Below are positions 49,550 through 64,000 of a stretch of 64,000 nucleotides of DNA, in pieces (the stretch's first letter is position 1; every line of letters starts with the position of its first letter). A model generated the notes under the pieces. It was given only the letters and a program-made list of their open reading frames with translations, was not told where the DNA came from and did not search any database. Source of the DNA: Streptacidiphilus sp. 4-A2. Lineage in GTDB: Bacteria; Actinomycetota; Actinomycetes; Streptomycetales; Streptomycetaceae. Made by a program: the position numbers and the translations under genes. The stretch spans positions 7,923,845 to 7,987,844 of the forward strand of contig JAAFYY010000001.1 in the NCBI GenBank assembly GCA_014284505.1, read 5' to 3'.

Positions 49550-50736
49550 ATGCCCTATCTCGATCATGCGGCGACCACCCCGATGCTGCCCGAAGCGGTC
49601 CGCGCGATGACCGCTCACTTCGGCAGCACCGGCAACGCCTCCTCCCTGCACACCGCCGGCCGCCGCGCCCGCCGGGTGATCGAGGAGTCCCGCGAGACCC
49701 TCGCCCAGGCCCTGGGTGCCCGGCCGAGCGAGGTGGTCTTCACCGGCGGCGGCACCGAGTCCGACAACCTCGCGGTCAAGGGCCTCTACTGGGCCCGCCG
49801 CGACGTCGACCCGGCGCGGGTGCGGATCCTGTGCAGCCCGGTCGAGCACCACGCGGTGCTGGACGCGGTGGAGTGGCTGGAGCTGCACGAGGGCGCCAGG
49901 ATCGACTGGCTGCCGGTGGACTCCTACGGCCGGGTGCACCCCGAGTCGCTGCGCGCCGCCCTCGCCGCCGACCCCTCCGACGTCGCCCTGGTCACCGTGA
50001 TGTGGGCCAACAACGAGGTCGGCACCGTCCAGCCGATCCGCGAACTCGCGGCGGTGGCACAGGAGTACGGCGTCCCCATGCACTCCGACGCGGTGCAGGC
50101 CTTCGGCCAGCTGCCGCTCTCCTTCGCCGACTCCGGCCTGGACGCGCTCACCGTCACCGGCCACAAGATCGGCGGCCCCTACGGCATCGGCGCGCTGGTG
50201 CTGGCCCGCTCGGCCACGCCGGTGCCGCTGCTGCACGGCGGCGGCCAGGAGCGGGACGTGCGCTCCGGCACCCTGGACGTCCCGGCGGCCGCGGGCTTCG
50301 CCGCGGCGGCCGAGATCGCCGTGCAGCGCCGGCCCGAGTACGCCCGGGCGACCGCCGCCCTGCGCGACTCCCTGGTCGCCGGAGTGCTCGCGGCTGTTCC
50401 GGACGCCGTCTACAACGGCGACCCGGGCACCACCCCCGGCGGACGGCTGGCGGCCGGGGCGCACTTCTCCTTCCCCGGCTGCGAGGGCGACGCGCTGCTG
50501 ATGCTGCTGGACGCGCGCGGCATCGAATGCTCCACCGGCTCCGCCTGCTCGGCCGGGTCCCGCAGCCCAGCCATGTGCTGCTGGCCATGGGGGTGGAGCC
50601 CGCGCTGGCACGGGCCTCGCTGCGCTTCTCGCTGGGCCACACCTCGACCGAGGCCGATGTCGCCGCACTGCTCGCGGTGATCGGCCCGGTGGTGCAGCGG
50701 GCCCGGATGGCCGGCGCGGCCGCCGCCCGGCGCTGA
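49550..50736 (+). CDS. Cysteine desulfurase (NifS/IscS type)
   Basis: About 395 aa with one indel near 50565. Motifs: [31 protein letters not shown], the PLP lysine in [12 protein letters not shown], and the catalytic Cys loop [11 protein letters not shown]. It supplies persulfide sulfur. The next gene, mnmA, uses such sulfur for tRNA 2-thiouridine, so the two form a functional pair. Confidence 0.93.
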
Positions 50737-50796
50737 GCGCCCCGCCCCCGCCGGGCCGGCAAAGCGTTTTGCCGGGCCACGTACCCTGGACGCATC

Positions 50797-51945
50797 ATGA
50801 ATGACTTTCCTGGGGCTCCTGACGAATCCTCCACCTCCCTCGGCGGGGGGCGGCTGCGCGTGCTCGCCGCGATGTCGGGCGGGGTGGACTCGGCCGTGGC
50901 CGCGGCCCGGGCGGCCGAGGCGGGGCACGAGGTGACCGGCGTACACCTGGCGCTCTCCGGCAACCCGCAGTCCTTCCGCACCGGGGCGCGTGGCTGCTGC
51001 ACGCTGGAGGACGCCCGCGACGCGCGCCGGGCCGCCGACGTGATCGGCATCCCCTTCTATGTGTGGGACCTCGCCGAGCGCTTCCGTGAGGACGTGATCG
51101 ACGACTTCGTCGCCGAGTACGCCGCCGGCCGCACCCCCAACCCCTGCCTGCGCTGCAACGAGAAGATCAAGTTCTCGGCGCTGCTGGACAAGGCGGTCGC
51201 GCTGGGCTTCGACGCGGTGTGCACCGGCCACTACGCGCAGATCGTCACCGCGCCCGACGGCGCCCGTGAGCTGCACCGCGCGGTCGACCCGGCCAAGGAC
51301 CAGTCCTATGTCCTGGGCGTGCTCGACGCCGAGCAGCTCGCCCACGCGATGTTCCCGCTCGGGGACACCCCGAAGGAACTGGTCCGGGCCGAGGCCGACC
51401 GGCGCGGCCTCGCCGTCGCCCAGAAGCCCGACAGCCACGACATCTGCTTCATCGCCGACGGCGACACCCAGGGCTTCCTGGAGCGCAGGCTCGGCACCAG
51501 GGCCGGGGAGATCGTCGACGTCGACGGCACCCGGCTGGGCGAGCACAGCGGCGCCTACGGCTTCACCATCGGCCAGCGCAAGGGCCTGCGGATCGGCCAC
51601 CCGGCCCCCGACGGCAAGCCCCGCTACGTGCTGGACATCTCCCCGGTCGACAACCGGGTCACCGTCGGACCGGTGGAGGCGCTGGACGTCGCCGGGCTCA
51701 CCGCTGTCCGGCCGCGCTGGTGCGGCCCCGCGCCGGCCGGACCGGGCAGCTACCACGCGCAGCTGCGCGCCCACGGCGAGCCGGTCCCGGTCACCGCCGA
51801 ACTGGTCGACGGGGAACTGCGGGTGGAGCTGGCCGAGGCCGCCCGGGGCATCGCGCCCGGGCAGGCGGTGGTGCTCTACGAGGGCACCCGGGTCGTCGGC
51901 TCGGCCACCATCGCCACCACCGCCCGGACCGCACTGTCCGGCTGA
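50797..51945 (+). CDS. mnmA: tRNA-specific 2-thiouridylase MnmA
   Basis: 382 aa, intact. The PP-loop [16 protein letters not shown], catalytic Cys in [12 protein letters not shown], and the block [20 protein letters not shown] with [11 protein letters not shown] are standard. It thiolates U34 of certain tRNAs. It follows the cysteine desulfurase gene by 60 bases. Confidence 0.96.
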   Translation: MNDFPGAPDESSTSLGGGRLRVLAAMSGGVDSAVAAARAAEAGHEVTGVHLALSGNPQSFRTGARGCCTLEDARDARRAADVIGIPFYVWDLAERFREDVIDDFVAEYAAGRTPNPCLRCNEKIKFSALLDKAVALGFDAVCTGHYAQIVTAPDGARELHRAVDPAKDQSYVLGVLDAEQLAHAMFPLGDTPKELVRAEADRRGLAVAQKPDSHDICFIADGDTQGFLERRLGTRAGEIVDVDGTRLGEHSGAYGFTIGQRKGLRIGHPAPDGKPRYVLDISPVDNRVTVGPVEALDVAGLTAVRPRWCGPAPAGPGSYHAQLRAHGEPVPVTAELVDGELRVELAEAARGIAPGQAVVLYEGTRVVGSATIATTARTALSG

Positions 51946-51966
51946 AACGCCTTCTGGGGGAGCCCC

Positions 51967-52512
51967 GTGAACATCACCGTCTTCTGTTCCGCCAACGAGC
52001 TGGACGAGCGCTACACCGGCCCGGCGCTGGAGTTCGCCCGGCTGCTCGGCGAGCGCGGCCACACCCTGGTCTGGGGCGGCTCCAACGCCGGCCTGATGGG
52101 CCAGGTCGCCGACCGGGCCAAGGCCGCCGGCGCCCGGCTGGTCGGGATCAACGTCGGCATGCTCTCCCACCGCGCCTACCAGGGCGCCGACGAGCTGATC
52201 ACCGCCGTCGACCTGGCCACCCGCAAGGCCCAGCTGCTGGCCCGCGGCGACGCGGTGGTGGTCCTGGTCGGCGGCCTCGGCACGCTGGACGAGGCCACCG
52301 AGGTGGTGGAGCTCAAGAAGCACAAGCAGCACACCAGGCCGGTGGTCTTCCTCGACACCGACGGCTTCTACGAGGGGCTGCGGCTCCAGCTCGGGCGGAT
52401 GGAGCGGGAGGGCTTCCTGCCCGCCGCGCTGGACACCCTGGTCCGCTTCGCGGCGGACGGCGCGGACGCGCTGGACCAGCTGGAGCAGGCCGCCGAACTC
52501 CAGCTGGGCTAA
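51967..52512 (+). CDS. LOG/TIGR00730-family protein
   Basis: 181 aa, intact. It has the Rossmann-type start MNITVFCSANELDERYTGPA, the GGSNAGLMGQVAD block and VGGLGTLDEATEVVELKKHK. In the typical phosphoribohydrolase motif PGGxGTxxE the first residue is Pro; here it is Val. Activity on nucleoside monophosphates is likely for the family. It overlaps the convergent channel gene by 4 bases. Confidence 0.85.
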   Translation: MNITVFCSANELDERYTGPALEFARLLGERGHTLVWGGSNAGLMGQVADRAKAAGARLVGINVGMLSHRAYQGADELITAVDLATRKAQLLARGDAVVVLVGGLGTLDEATEVVELKKHKQHTRPVVFLDTDGFYEGLRLQLGRMEREGFLPAALDTLVRFAADGADALDQLEQAAELQLG

Positions 52513-54543
52513 CGCGTATCGGGGCGCTGCTCCTGGCCGGGTTCGCGGCGGGGATTGCGGGCGACCACCCGGCGCGAATCCGGGTCCAGCTCGTCCTCCT
52601 TGATCGGCGGGTAGGGCGCGGCCGGCTGCGCCCGGGGCAGCCGGGGCAGCGGCGGCACCGTCCCGGTGCCCCGGCGGAAGCCGCTCCCGGGCGGGGGACC
52701 GGCCGGGGACTGCCGCGGCACCGCGCCCGGCCGGGCCGGCGGCGCGGGCAGAACCACCGGCGCGCTGTCCACGCCGCGCTGGAGCAGCAGGCCCAGACCC
52801 TCCCGGGTGGCCACCACGATCATCTGCTCGTCCGGGCCCAGCTGCCGCTCCCGCGCCGGGTTCCAGTGCAGCTGGCCGGCGGCGTCCTGGATCGCCACCA
52901 CCCGCCAGCCGCCCGGACGGTAGGCCTCGCCCACGGTCACCGTGGCCGACGCCGCCCAGTCGCGTACGCTCACCGCCGCCACCAGCAGCATCTGCCGCTC
53001 CACCGGGATCGCGGCCAGCACCTGCCGCCCCATCAGCGCCGCCGCGAAGGCGGGCGCGGCCAGGTAGGAGACGCTGCGGCTGCGGGTGGGCGCCTGCGGG
53101 TAGGAGGCCCGCAGAGCGCGGTAGACCGTGCTGGAGAAGGAGTCGTCGAACAGCCGCAGCACCACCCGCAGATTCGGGTTGCGCTCCCTGGCATACAGCA
53201 CTGTCTCCAGGTTGGCACTGTCGTTGCTGGTCAGCGCCATCAGGGTCTGGCAGCGGGCGACCCTGGCGCTGCGGTACACCGAGGGCTGGGAGATCTCCCC
53301 GATCACCACCGGCACCCGCCGGGCGCGCGCCCGGGCCAGACCGGGGCGTCCGGGTCGCGCTCCACGGCGACCACCGGGATCCGCAGGTCGGCCAGGCGTT
53401 CCATCACCCGGGTACCGACCTTGCCCAGGCCGAGTACGACGATGTGGTCGGTGGTGGTCCGCAGCGGGCGGTTCAGCGTGCTGACGTTGCGCAGCGCGCC
53501 CAGGTTCTCCAGCACCAGGGCCAGCACCAGCGGCATGATCATCATCCCGGTGAAGGCCGCGCCCAGTTGCAGCGCCTTCCGCGCCAGCGGCGCCCCAGCG
53601 CCGGATTGCCCAGGCCGAAGACGTCCATCAGCACCAGGTACAGCGAAAGTGCCAGGTTGTCGCCGGTCGCCAGGCAGGTCGCCACGCTGAGCGCGGCGAT
53701 CAGCAGCGCCAGCCCGAGCGCCGCCAGCCGCAGCCGGCGGGAGAACAGGGCGCCCAGCGGGAACCGGGGCAGCCGCGGCGCGGGTGGCTCCGGCTGGTCC
53801 GGGGCGTGCCGCAGCTTCAGCACCGCCCGGGTCCGGGTCGCGTCGGTGGCGGCCACCTGCCCGGCCGAGGGCAGCAGCACATGCAGCGGAGTGCCGGAGT
53901 CCACCGCCGGGTCGGTCCGCGGACTGAGCAGTGCCAGCGCGATGTCGCCGTCCGGCAGCGTGCCGACCGGCTGCTCCACCACCGAGAAGGTGCCGCCGTT
54001 GATCGGTATCACCTGGTTGCGGCCGGGGAAGGCGGCGGAGACCAGGGCCGGGGCGGCGGTGTCCGAGGCGGACAGCGCCGCGGCCGAGCCGCCGGCCCCT
54101 CCCGGCGGGCGGTTCAGCAGGTTCTCCAGCCGCTGCCCGAGGGTGCTGTTGTAGATCCGCAGTACCAGCCGCAGCCGCGGGTTGAGCCCCTGGGCCAGCA
54201 GCGCGGCCTGGGTGACCGCGGAGTCGTCGTCCATGGTCAGCGCGATCGCGGTGGCGTCCAGCACCCCGGCCGCCAGCAGCGTGGGCTCGTCCGGGCTGCG
54301 CCCGGCGATCACCGAGACCGAGCCGTCCTCGGTGGCCAGCGCCGCCAGCTGCGGCCCGTGCCCCTCGGTCAGACTGGGGATGATCAGGGTCACCCGCTCG
54401 CGGTAGAGGTGGATCAGGTCGAGCGCCAGGCGGTGCGTCAGGGCGTCACCGCCGCAGACGATCATGTGCTCGTCGTGCCGCTGCCCATGACCCGGCTGCT
54501 GGCTGTACGGCGCTTGGCTCACTCTCGATTCCCCCCGGATCAC
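52509..54543 (-). CDS. TrkA-N / CASTOR-POLLUX-like channel protein
   Basis: About 678 aa with indels near 53595 and 53340. A first NAD-binding-like domain (HMIVCGGDALTHRLALDLIH, then TAIALTMDDDSAVTQAALLA), two membrane segments (LGLALLIAALSVATCLATGD and TGMMIMPLVLALVLENLG) and a second TrkA-N domain (HIVVLGLGKVGTRVMERLAD, then LMALTSNDSANLETVLYARE). A Pro-rich tail ends it. It resembles actinobacterial NAD-binding ion channel proteins. Confidence 0.75.
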
Positions 54544-54612
54544 TGCACGGTTCCTGTGCAGCCCCTATGGTGGCGGAACATTCGTGACCGCGATCGTGAT
54601 ACTGCTGAACGC

Positions 54613-55301
54613 ATGGGAACACATCTGATCACCGGAGCAGGCTCGGGCATCGGTGCGGCGGTCGCCGCGCGGCTGTTGGAACGCGGCGAGGAACTGTGGC
54701 TGGTGGCCCGGGACGCCGGCCCGCCGCGCAGCTGCGGGACCGCTTCCCCGGCAGCCACACCCTGATCGGCGACCTGGCCGCGCCGGACCGGCTCTCCTGG
54801 GCGCTGGGCCAGCAGACCCAGCCGGTGGAGCTGGACTCGCTGCTGCACATCGCCGGGGTGGTCCAGCTCGGCCAGATCGGCGACCTCACCCCCAAGGTCT
54901 GGAACGAGACCCTGGCGGTGAACCTGGTCGCCCCGGCCGAGCTCACCCGGCTGTTCCTGCCGCAGCTGCGGGTCTCGCGCGGGCACACGGTCTTCGTCAA
55001 CTCCGGCGCCGGGCTCTCCGCGAGCGCGGACTGGGGCACCTACGCGGCGTCCAAGCACGGGCTCAAGGCGCTGGCCGACTCGCTGCGCGCGGAGGAGCAG
55101 GGCAACGGGGTCCGGGTGACCACCGTCTACCCGGGCCGCACCGCCACCGCGATGCAGCAGAAGGTGCGCGCGCAGGAGGGCCTGCCCTACGAGGCCGACA
55201 CCTATATCGACCCGGAGTCGGTGGCCACCGCCGTGCTGACCGCGCTGGACCTGCCGCGCGACGCGGTGATCACCGACCTCAGCGTCCGCCCCGGCCGCTG
55301 A
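54613..55301 (+). CDS. Short-chain dehydrogenase/reductase
   Basis: About 229 aa with one indel near 54722. The nucleotide motif is GAGSGIGAAVAARL, then LLHIAGVVQLGQIGDL and the catalytic Y-x-x-x-K in TYAASKHGLKALADSLRAEE, with Ser in NSGAGLSASADWG. Substrate unknown. Confidence 0.9.
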
Positions 55302-55437
55302 ACCCCGGCCGCCGGCCCGGCAGCCGCTCCCCGGCCGCCGATCCCTGGTGGGCCGGTCCCCGGCCGCCGGCCCCGGCTGCTGACCGCCGCCCGCTGACCG
55401 GCAGCCGGGGCCCGGTGTCCCGTACGCTGCGGGCGTG

Positions 55438-58808
<3,371 letters not shown>

Positions 58809-58997
58809 CTGATGACTCGTCAAGTGACTTAACGCAAAGGCAAAATGCCCAAGCCGGTGGATATGGATGCGGCCTACCGCCGGTAAGGACACCACTGGGT
58901 TACGTACCGTCCGATTCCATGTCCTGTGCCGAGGCGCGCATCTACCCTTGAACAAGCCCGTCCGCAGCGGGTGCGCGGGAAGCAAGAGGACCACTTC

Positions 58998-60584
58998 ATG
59001 GAGTGCACGTCGAGGTTCGGCCGTGCCGTCGTCCAGTCCGACCGGACCGGGCAACTGGTCAGGGCCGCGGTACTGGTCGGCGTGCTGGTGGCCGGGGGAG
59101 CGCCGATGCTGCCGCTGGCGCTGCTCGCCGCCCGGCACGCCCCCCAGCTGCTGCCGCTGTTCGCGGTTCCGCTGGCGGTGTTCTACGGCGCCTGGCGGAT
59201 CGCCCGGCAGCGGTGCCGCGACCAGGAGACCGACGCGCTGACCGGCCTGGCCAACCGGGCGGCCCTGCTCTGGGCCGCCCGTGAGGCGATCGGCGCCGAG
59301 CCCGCCCCGGCCGGCGAGCGGCGCAGAGCCAACCGGGTCGCCCTGGTGCTGTTCGACCTGGACCGGTTCCGCTCGCTCAACGACACCCTCGGCCATGCCG
59401 CGGGCGACCGGCTGCTGGTCCAGGTCGGCACCCGGCTGCGCCGGGCGGTGCACTGCCCCGGCGCGGTCGTCGCCCGGATCAGCGGCGACGAGTTCGCGGT
59501 ACTGCTGCCGGAGGTCGGCGGCGACGAGGAACTGCTGGGCGCCGCCCGCCGGCTGGCCGCCGAACTGGCCGAACCGGTCTTCCTGGACGGCATCCAGCTG
59601 GTGCTGGAGTCCAGCGCGGGCCTGGCCGTCTCGCCCGACCACGCCGCTGACGCCGAGACCCTGCTGCGCCGCGCCGACATCGCCATGGCCCACGCCCAGC
59701 GCAGCCGCAGCGGCATCGAGATGTACCAGCCGGAGCAGGACGCCGACACCCCGGAGCGGCTCGGGCTGCTGGCCGACCTGCGCCGGGCGCTGGACAACAG
59801 CGAAGTGAAGATCCACTACCAGCCCAAGGTGGCCTTCGACGGCCATGTCGTCGGCCTGGAGGCGCTGGTCCGCTGGGACCGGGTCGGACGCGGCCCGGTC
59901 AGCCCGGAGGAGTTCGTCGGCCTGGCCGAGTCCACCGGCCTGATGCCGCAGCTCACCGACTATGTGCTGGACGCCGCGGTGGCCCAGCTGGCCGGCTGGC
60001 GGGCCGAGGGCATGACGGTGCAGGTCGCCGTCAATGTCTCGCCGCGCGATGTACTGCGTCCGGGTTTCGCCGGATCGGTCGCCGACCGGCTGGCCCGGCA
60101 CGGCGTCCCCGCCGGCGCGCTGCAACTGGAGATCACCGAGCGGCTGCTGCTGGAGGACGGCCAACTGGCCGCTGCCACCCTGGAGGAGCTGCGCCGGCAC
60201 GGTGTCGGGATGTCCCTGGACGACTTCGGCACCGGCTACTCCTCGCTGGTACGGCTGCGCCGGCTGCCGGTCGGCGAGCTCAAGATCGACCGCTCCTTCG
60301 TCAGCCGGATGGTCGCCGACGACCACGACGCCGCCGTGGTGCTCTGCTCGGTCCAGCTGGCGCACTCGCTGGGCCTGACCGTGGTCGCCGAGGGCGTCGA
60401 GGACGACGAGACCTGGGAGCGGCTGCACGACATGGGCTGCGACGCGGTCCAGGGCTGGCTGGTCTCCGCTGCGCTCCCGGCCGACCAGGCCACCGCCTGG
60501 CTGCGGATCCGCAACGCGGCCTGGCCCGCGCTGGACTCCGCCGCGGAGGAAACGCCGGTGCAGGCGCCCGCGCCGCCTCCGTAG
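58998..60584 (+). CDS. Membrane-linked GGDEF-EAL protein (cyclic di-GMP turnover)
   Basis: 528 aa, intact. Two hydrophobic segments (about residues 22-65) precede a GGDEF domain whose signature is SGDEF (ARISGDEFAVLLPE) and an EAL domain with EALVRW, the NVSPRD block and DDFGTGYSSL. The EAL site looks complete, so phosphodiesterase action is likely. Placement between ligA and gatC matches what I recall for RmdB of S. coelicolor, a phosphodiesterase in development. Confidence 0.9.
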   Translation: MECTSRFGRAVVQSDRTGQLVRAAVLVGVLVAGGAPMLPLALLAARHAPQLLPLFAVPLAVFYGAWRIARQRCRDQETDALTGLANRAALLWAAREAIGAEPAPAGERRRANRVALVLFDLDRFRSLNDTLGHAAGDRLLVQVGTRLRRAVHCPGAVVARISGDEFAVLLPEVGGDEELLGAARRLAAELAEPVFLDGIQLVLESSAGLAVSPDHAADAETLLRRADIAMAHAQRSRSGIEMYQPEQDADTPERLGLLADLRRALDNSEVKIHYQPKVAFDGHVVGLEALVRWDRVGRGPVSPEEFVGLAESTGLMPQLTDYVLDAAVAQLAGWRAEGMTVQVAVNVSPRDVLRPGFAGSVADRLARHGVPAGALQLEITERLLLEDGQLAAATLEELRRHGVGMSLDDFGTGYSSLVRLRRLPVGELKIDRSFVSRMVADDHDAAVVLCSVQLAHSLGLTVVAEGVEDDETWERLHDMGCDAVQGWLVSAALPADQATAWLRIRNAAWPALDSAAEETPVQAPAPPP

Positions 60585-60653
60585 GATGGGGGTCGCGCCG
60601 CTGTCAATACACTGGCGTCGACACTTGAGAACTCACCCCGATGGGATCGCTGC

Positions 60654-60950
60654 ATGCCGAGCATTACTCGCGAGGAGGTCGCCCACCTCGCCCGGCTGTC
60701 GCGGCTGGAGTTGAAGGCCGAAGAGCTGGACCACTTCGCCGAGCAGCTCACCGCGATCGTGGACGCGGTCGCCCGCGTCAGCGAGATCGCCGCCGAGGAC
60801 GTCCCGCCGACCTCGCACCCGCTGCCGCTGACCAATGTCATGCGCGCGGACGTGGTCCGCCCCTCGCTCACCCCGGCCGAGGCGCTCGCCGGCGCCCCCG
60901 CCGTCGAGGAGCAGCGCTTCCGCGTGCCGCAGATCCTCGGGGAGGACTGA
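60654..60950 (+). CDS. gatC: Asp/Glu-tRNA amidotransferase subunit C
   Basis: 98 aa, intact. [17 protein letters not shown] and the C-terminal [10 protein letters not shown] are the family signatures. It helps GatA and GatB convert Glu-tRNA(Gln) and Asp-tRNA(Asn). gatA starts 5 bases after its stop. Confidence 0.97.
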   Translation: MPSITREEVAHLARLSRLELKAEELDHFAEQLTAIVDAVARVSEIAAEDVPPTSHPLPLTNVMRADVVRPSLTPAEALAGAPAVEEQRFRVPQILGED

Positions 60951-60955
60951 CCACC

Positions 60956-62465
60956 ATGGCTGAACTGACCAACGCCTTCGAACTGACCCGCGCCACCGCC
61001 GCCGACACCGCGGCCGCCGTCGCCGCCGGGGACGTCTCCGCCGTCGAGGTCGCCCAGGCGCACCTGGACCGGATCGGCGCCGTCGACGACAAGGTGCACG
61101 CCTTCCTGCACGTCGACACCGAGGGCGCGCTCGCCGCTGCCCACGCCGTGGACCAGCGCCGGGCGCGCGGCGAGGAGCTGGGCCCGCTGGCCGGCGTCCC
61201 GCTCGCGCTCAAGGACGTGTTCACCACCAAGGGCGTCCCCACCACCGCCGGATCGAAGATCCTCGAAGGCTGGATCCCGCCCTACGACGCCACCCTGACC
61301 ACCCGCCTCAAGCAGGCCGGCGTGGTCATCCTCGGCAAGACCAACATGGACGAGTTCGCCATGGGGTCCTCCACCGAGAACAGCGCCTACGGCCCGACCG
61401 GCAACCCCTGGGACCTCTCCCGGATCCCCGGCGGCTCCGGCGGCGGTTCCGCCGCGGCGCTGGCCGCGTTCGAGGCCCCGCTGGCCATCGGCACCGACAC
61501 CGGCGGCTCGATCCGCCAGCCCGGCGCGGTCACCGGCACCGTCGGCGTCAAGCCGACCTACGGCACGGTCTCCCGCTACGGCCTGATCGCCTTCTCCTCC
61601 TCGCTGGACCAGGGCGGCCCCTGCGCCCGTACCGTGCTGGACGCCGCGCTGCTGCACGAGGCCATCGCCGGGCACGACCCGATGGACTCCACCTCCATCG
61701 ACGCCCCGGTGCTGCCGCTGGTCGAGGCCGCGCGCCGCCGGGACATCAAGGGCATGCGCTCGGCGTGTCAAGGAGTTCGCCGGCGAGGGCTACCAGGCCG
61801 GGGTGATGCAGCGGTTCCACGAGGCCGTGGAGCTGCTGCGGGAGCTCGGCGCCGAGGTGGTCGAGGTCTCCTGCCCGGCGTTCACCTACGCCCTGCCCGC
61901 GTACTACCTGATCGCGCCGTCCGAGGCCAGCTCCAACCTGGCCCGCTTCGACGCCATGCGCTACGGGCTGCGGGTCGGCGACGACGGCAGCCGCTCGGCG
62001 GAGGACGTCACCGCGCTCACCCGCGAGGCCGGCTTCGGCCCCGAGGTGAAGCGCCGGATCATCCTCGGCACCTACGCCCTGTCGTCGGGCTACTACGACG
62101 CCTACTACGGCTCGGCGCAGAAGGTCCGCACGCTGATCACCCAGGACTTCGCCCGCGCCTTCGCGGACGTCGACGTGCTGGTCTCGCCGACCACCCCGAC
62201 CACCGCCTTCCCGATCGGCGAGCGCGCCGACGACCCGATGGCGATGTACCTGGCGGACCTGTGCACCATTCCGTCGAACCTCGCGGGGAACTCGGCCATG
62301 TCGGTCCCCTGCGGCCTCGCCCCGGAGGACAATCTCCCGGTCGGCCTTCAGATCATCGCCCCCGCCATGGCCGACGACCGGCTCTACCGGGTCGGTGGAG
62401 CGGTCGAGGCGGCACTCAACGACAAGTGGGGACACCCCCTGCTGGAGGAGGCACCCGCACTGTGA
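60956..62465 (+). CDS. gatA: Asp/Glu-tRNA amidotransferase subunit A
   Basis: About 503 aa with one indel near 61760. Amidase signature: [19 protein letters not shown] and [20 protein letters not shown] with [13 protein letters not shown], giving the Lys-Ser-Ser triad. It releases ammonia from glutamine for tRNA amidation. The expected gatB would lie past the window or further on. The stop overlaps the GTG of the next small gene. Confidence 0.97.
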
Positions 62466-62756
62466 GCAAATCCATCGAGAAGGTCGAGCCGGTCGAGGCG
62501 ACCGGAACCGAGACCAAGGCGAGCCGGGCCAAGCAGCTCAAGGGCTTCAAGCACAGCAAGCCCGGCCTGCTGCTCAGCATCGGCACCAGCGCCGTCGGCG
62601 CTTTCGGCATCGTCAAGGACATTCGCAAGTCCCGCAGCGAGGGTGACACCCAAGCTGGTCAACGCCACGGTCGCCGCGCTCGCGCTGGTCACCAGCACCG
62701 CCCTGCTGGTACGCGAGCTCCGCCGCCTCGGCACCGACGACGTACTGGCGGACTGA
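62462..62756 (+). CDS. Small hypothetical membrane protein after gatA
   Basis: About 97 aa with one indel near 62650. It begins [20 protein letters not shown], then [18 protein letters not shown] with a hydrophobic segment, a basic stretch, a second hydrophobic segment ([16 protein letters not shown]) and [15 protein letters not shown]. It is coupled to gatA by a GTGA overlap. Function unknown. Confidence 0.7.
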
Positions 62757-62833
62757 CCGCCACCACCCGGCGGACCGCCGACGGCCACGGCCGTCGGCGG
62801 CCGGCCGGGGCTGCACCTCCGGAGGGAATTGGG

Positions 62834-64000
62834 ATGATCACACAGATCCGCATCGACGGCTTCAAGTCCTTCGTGGACTTCAAGCTCGACGTGCACCCGC
62901 GAACCCTCCTCTTCGGGGTGAACGGGGCGGGGAAGTCCAACCTGTTCGACGCCCTGCGGCTGGTGGCCGGGACGGCCGCCCAGGGCTTGGAGGCGACCAT
63001 CGCGGGCGACCGCAGGCTCGCCGCGCGCGGCCTGTTCCACCGCGGCGAGACCCGCGGCGGAACCGGCGACCGGAGCACGGTCACCCCCGGTTCCGCATCA
63101 CCGTCGGCGCGCTGACGCCCTCCCCGGACGGGCCGCTGCCCATCCGGATCGGCCTCGACGTCGAATACCAGCCCGGTGAGCGCGGACGGCCCGGACGAGC
63201 CCGGCTGGGTCGCGGGGACAACGCGGTATGGGTCAGCAGCCTGAAGGACCGCGAGTGGTTCGATGCCCTGGACCTCCCCGAGGACCTGCGGCGCGACATC
63301 GTGGCCGCGCGACGCCTTCGTGGCGCGCGCCCGCACCGGCTATGTGGCACTGGGCTACCCGACGCAGTCTCCGGCCCTTCCGGAGGACCGCTCCGCGGAA
63401 GGCACGGCCGCCGACCCCTTCGCCGGCAGCCGTGAACTCATGTCGCTGGGCCTGGCCGAGTGCGCGTCCTGGCGTCCGCTGGTGCTCGACCCGGGCGCGA
63501 TGCGGGAGCTGGTGCCCGCCGAGGCCGAGGGGCGCTGCGGTACGACGGCGGGAACCTCGCGCTGGTGCTGGAGCGCATCCAGCGGGAGGCCCGGGACTCC
63601 TTCACCGACCTGGTCGCCGACCTCGCCGCGCTCGTCCCCGGGGTCCGCGGAGTGCGGACCGAGTTCCTGGAGAACCGGCAGGAGTACGACTTCGCGGTCG
63701 ACTTCGCCCACACCGGCTGGGTCGCCCCGGCATCGCTGTCCGACGGCACCCTGCGTGCCCTCGCCCTGCTCGCCGTCTACTGGGACCCGGCCGGCCCCGG
63801 GCTGCTGCCGGTGGAGGAGATCGAGAACGGTATGCACCTCGGGCAGGTGGCGGAGCTGGTGCGCCGTCTGGGCCAGGCCACGGGCGTGTCCGCTCACCCC
63901 CCCTACCGGCAGTTCATCGCCACCACCCACTCCCCGGCGCTGCTCGCGGCCTGGGGCTCGGACGTCTCCGGCAGCGTCGTGTTCCTGGAGCAGGCCGACC
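62834..64000 (+). CDS. AAA family ATPase (AAA_21/OLD-like), cut by window end
   Basis: Start [20 protein letters not shown] and Walker [16 protein letters not shown], with a C-terminal part [20 protein letters not shown], then [13 protein letters not shown] and [13 protein letters not shown]. These are the signature, Walker B and H-loop of ABC/SMC-like AAA_21 proteins, some of which act in phage defence. Indels occur near 63090, 63310 and 63535. ATG 62834 follows GGAGGGA. A partner nuclease would lie past the window. Confidence 0.82.

Overview
The window is very GC-rich and has the gene content and order of a Streptomyces-type actinomycete (Streptomyces, Kitasatospora or Streptacidiphilus). 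Markers are the gatC-gatA, ligA, mnmA and sdaA-glyA-gcvH-gcvT neighbourhoods, an AfsR/SARP regulator, Scr1/DUF397 and DUF6879 cassettes, many GTG/TTG starts and 4-base ATGA/GTGA gene overlaps. Almost every long gene, including essential ones such as ligA and gatA, is broken by one-base indels, usually in G/C runs. I read these as sequencing or assembly errors and give gene spans across them.

Region 1 (1-18.4 kb) is the most unusual. After the 3' end of htpG lie five agmatine-deiminase-family genes, three TetR regulators, a complete peptide-type ABC transporter with a double ATPase, a DUF4436 membrane protein and a divergent urease (gamma-beta fusion plus alpha). Two deiminases and the urease form one minus-strand gene run. 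At least three deiminases carry Tat-type export signals (two with lipoboxes); one is a plain cytoplasmic enzyme. Two near-identical TetR proteins share an inverted-repeat operator of the form GACTGAA-N2-TTCAGTC at 851, 6456 and 7236. A different palindrome sits between the third TetR and the fifth deiminase. I infer a guanidino-compound (agmatine or arginyl-like) deimination system with an outside arm (exported enzymes), an uptake arm (ABC) and an inside arm (cytoplasmic deiminase, urease-like enzyme).

Region 2 (18.4-34.3 kb) is accessory. It holds an extra gcvH, a winged-helix/zinc-ribbon protein, two Scr1-type HTH cassettes, a RsbW-like ATPase, two sigma factor units with partner genes, a methyltransferase, a pentapeptide-repeat fragment, a polytopic membrane protein, an AfsR-like regulator and a Phd-type antitoxin beside decayed PIN sequence. 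Two stretches are decayed copies of nearby genes (RsbW-like ATPase, methyltransferase 5' end).

Region 3 (34.4-64 kb) is core chromosome: serine/glycine C1 metabolism (sdaA, glyA, gcvH, gcvT with a tandem glycine riboswitch), two SseB-family genes, a second peptide ABC transporter, a TRIC-type channel, IclR regulator, cysteine desulfurase, mnmA, a LOG-family protein, a TrkA-N channel-like protein, an SDR enzyme, a MetE-like protein, ligA, a GGDEF-EAL protein, gatC, gatA and an AAA ATPase cut by the window end. I saw no tRNA, rRNA, CRISPR array or insertion sequence.
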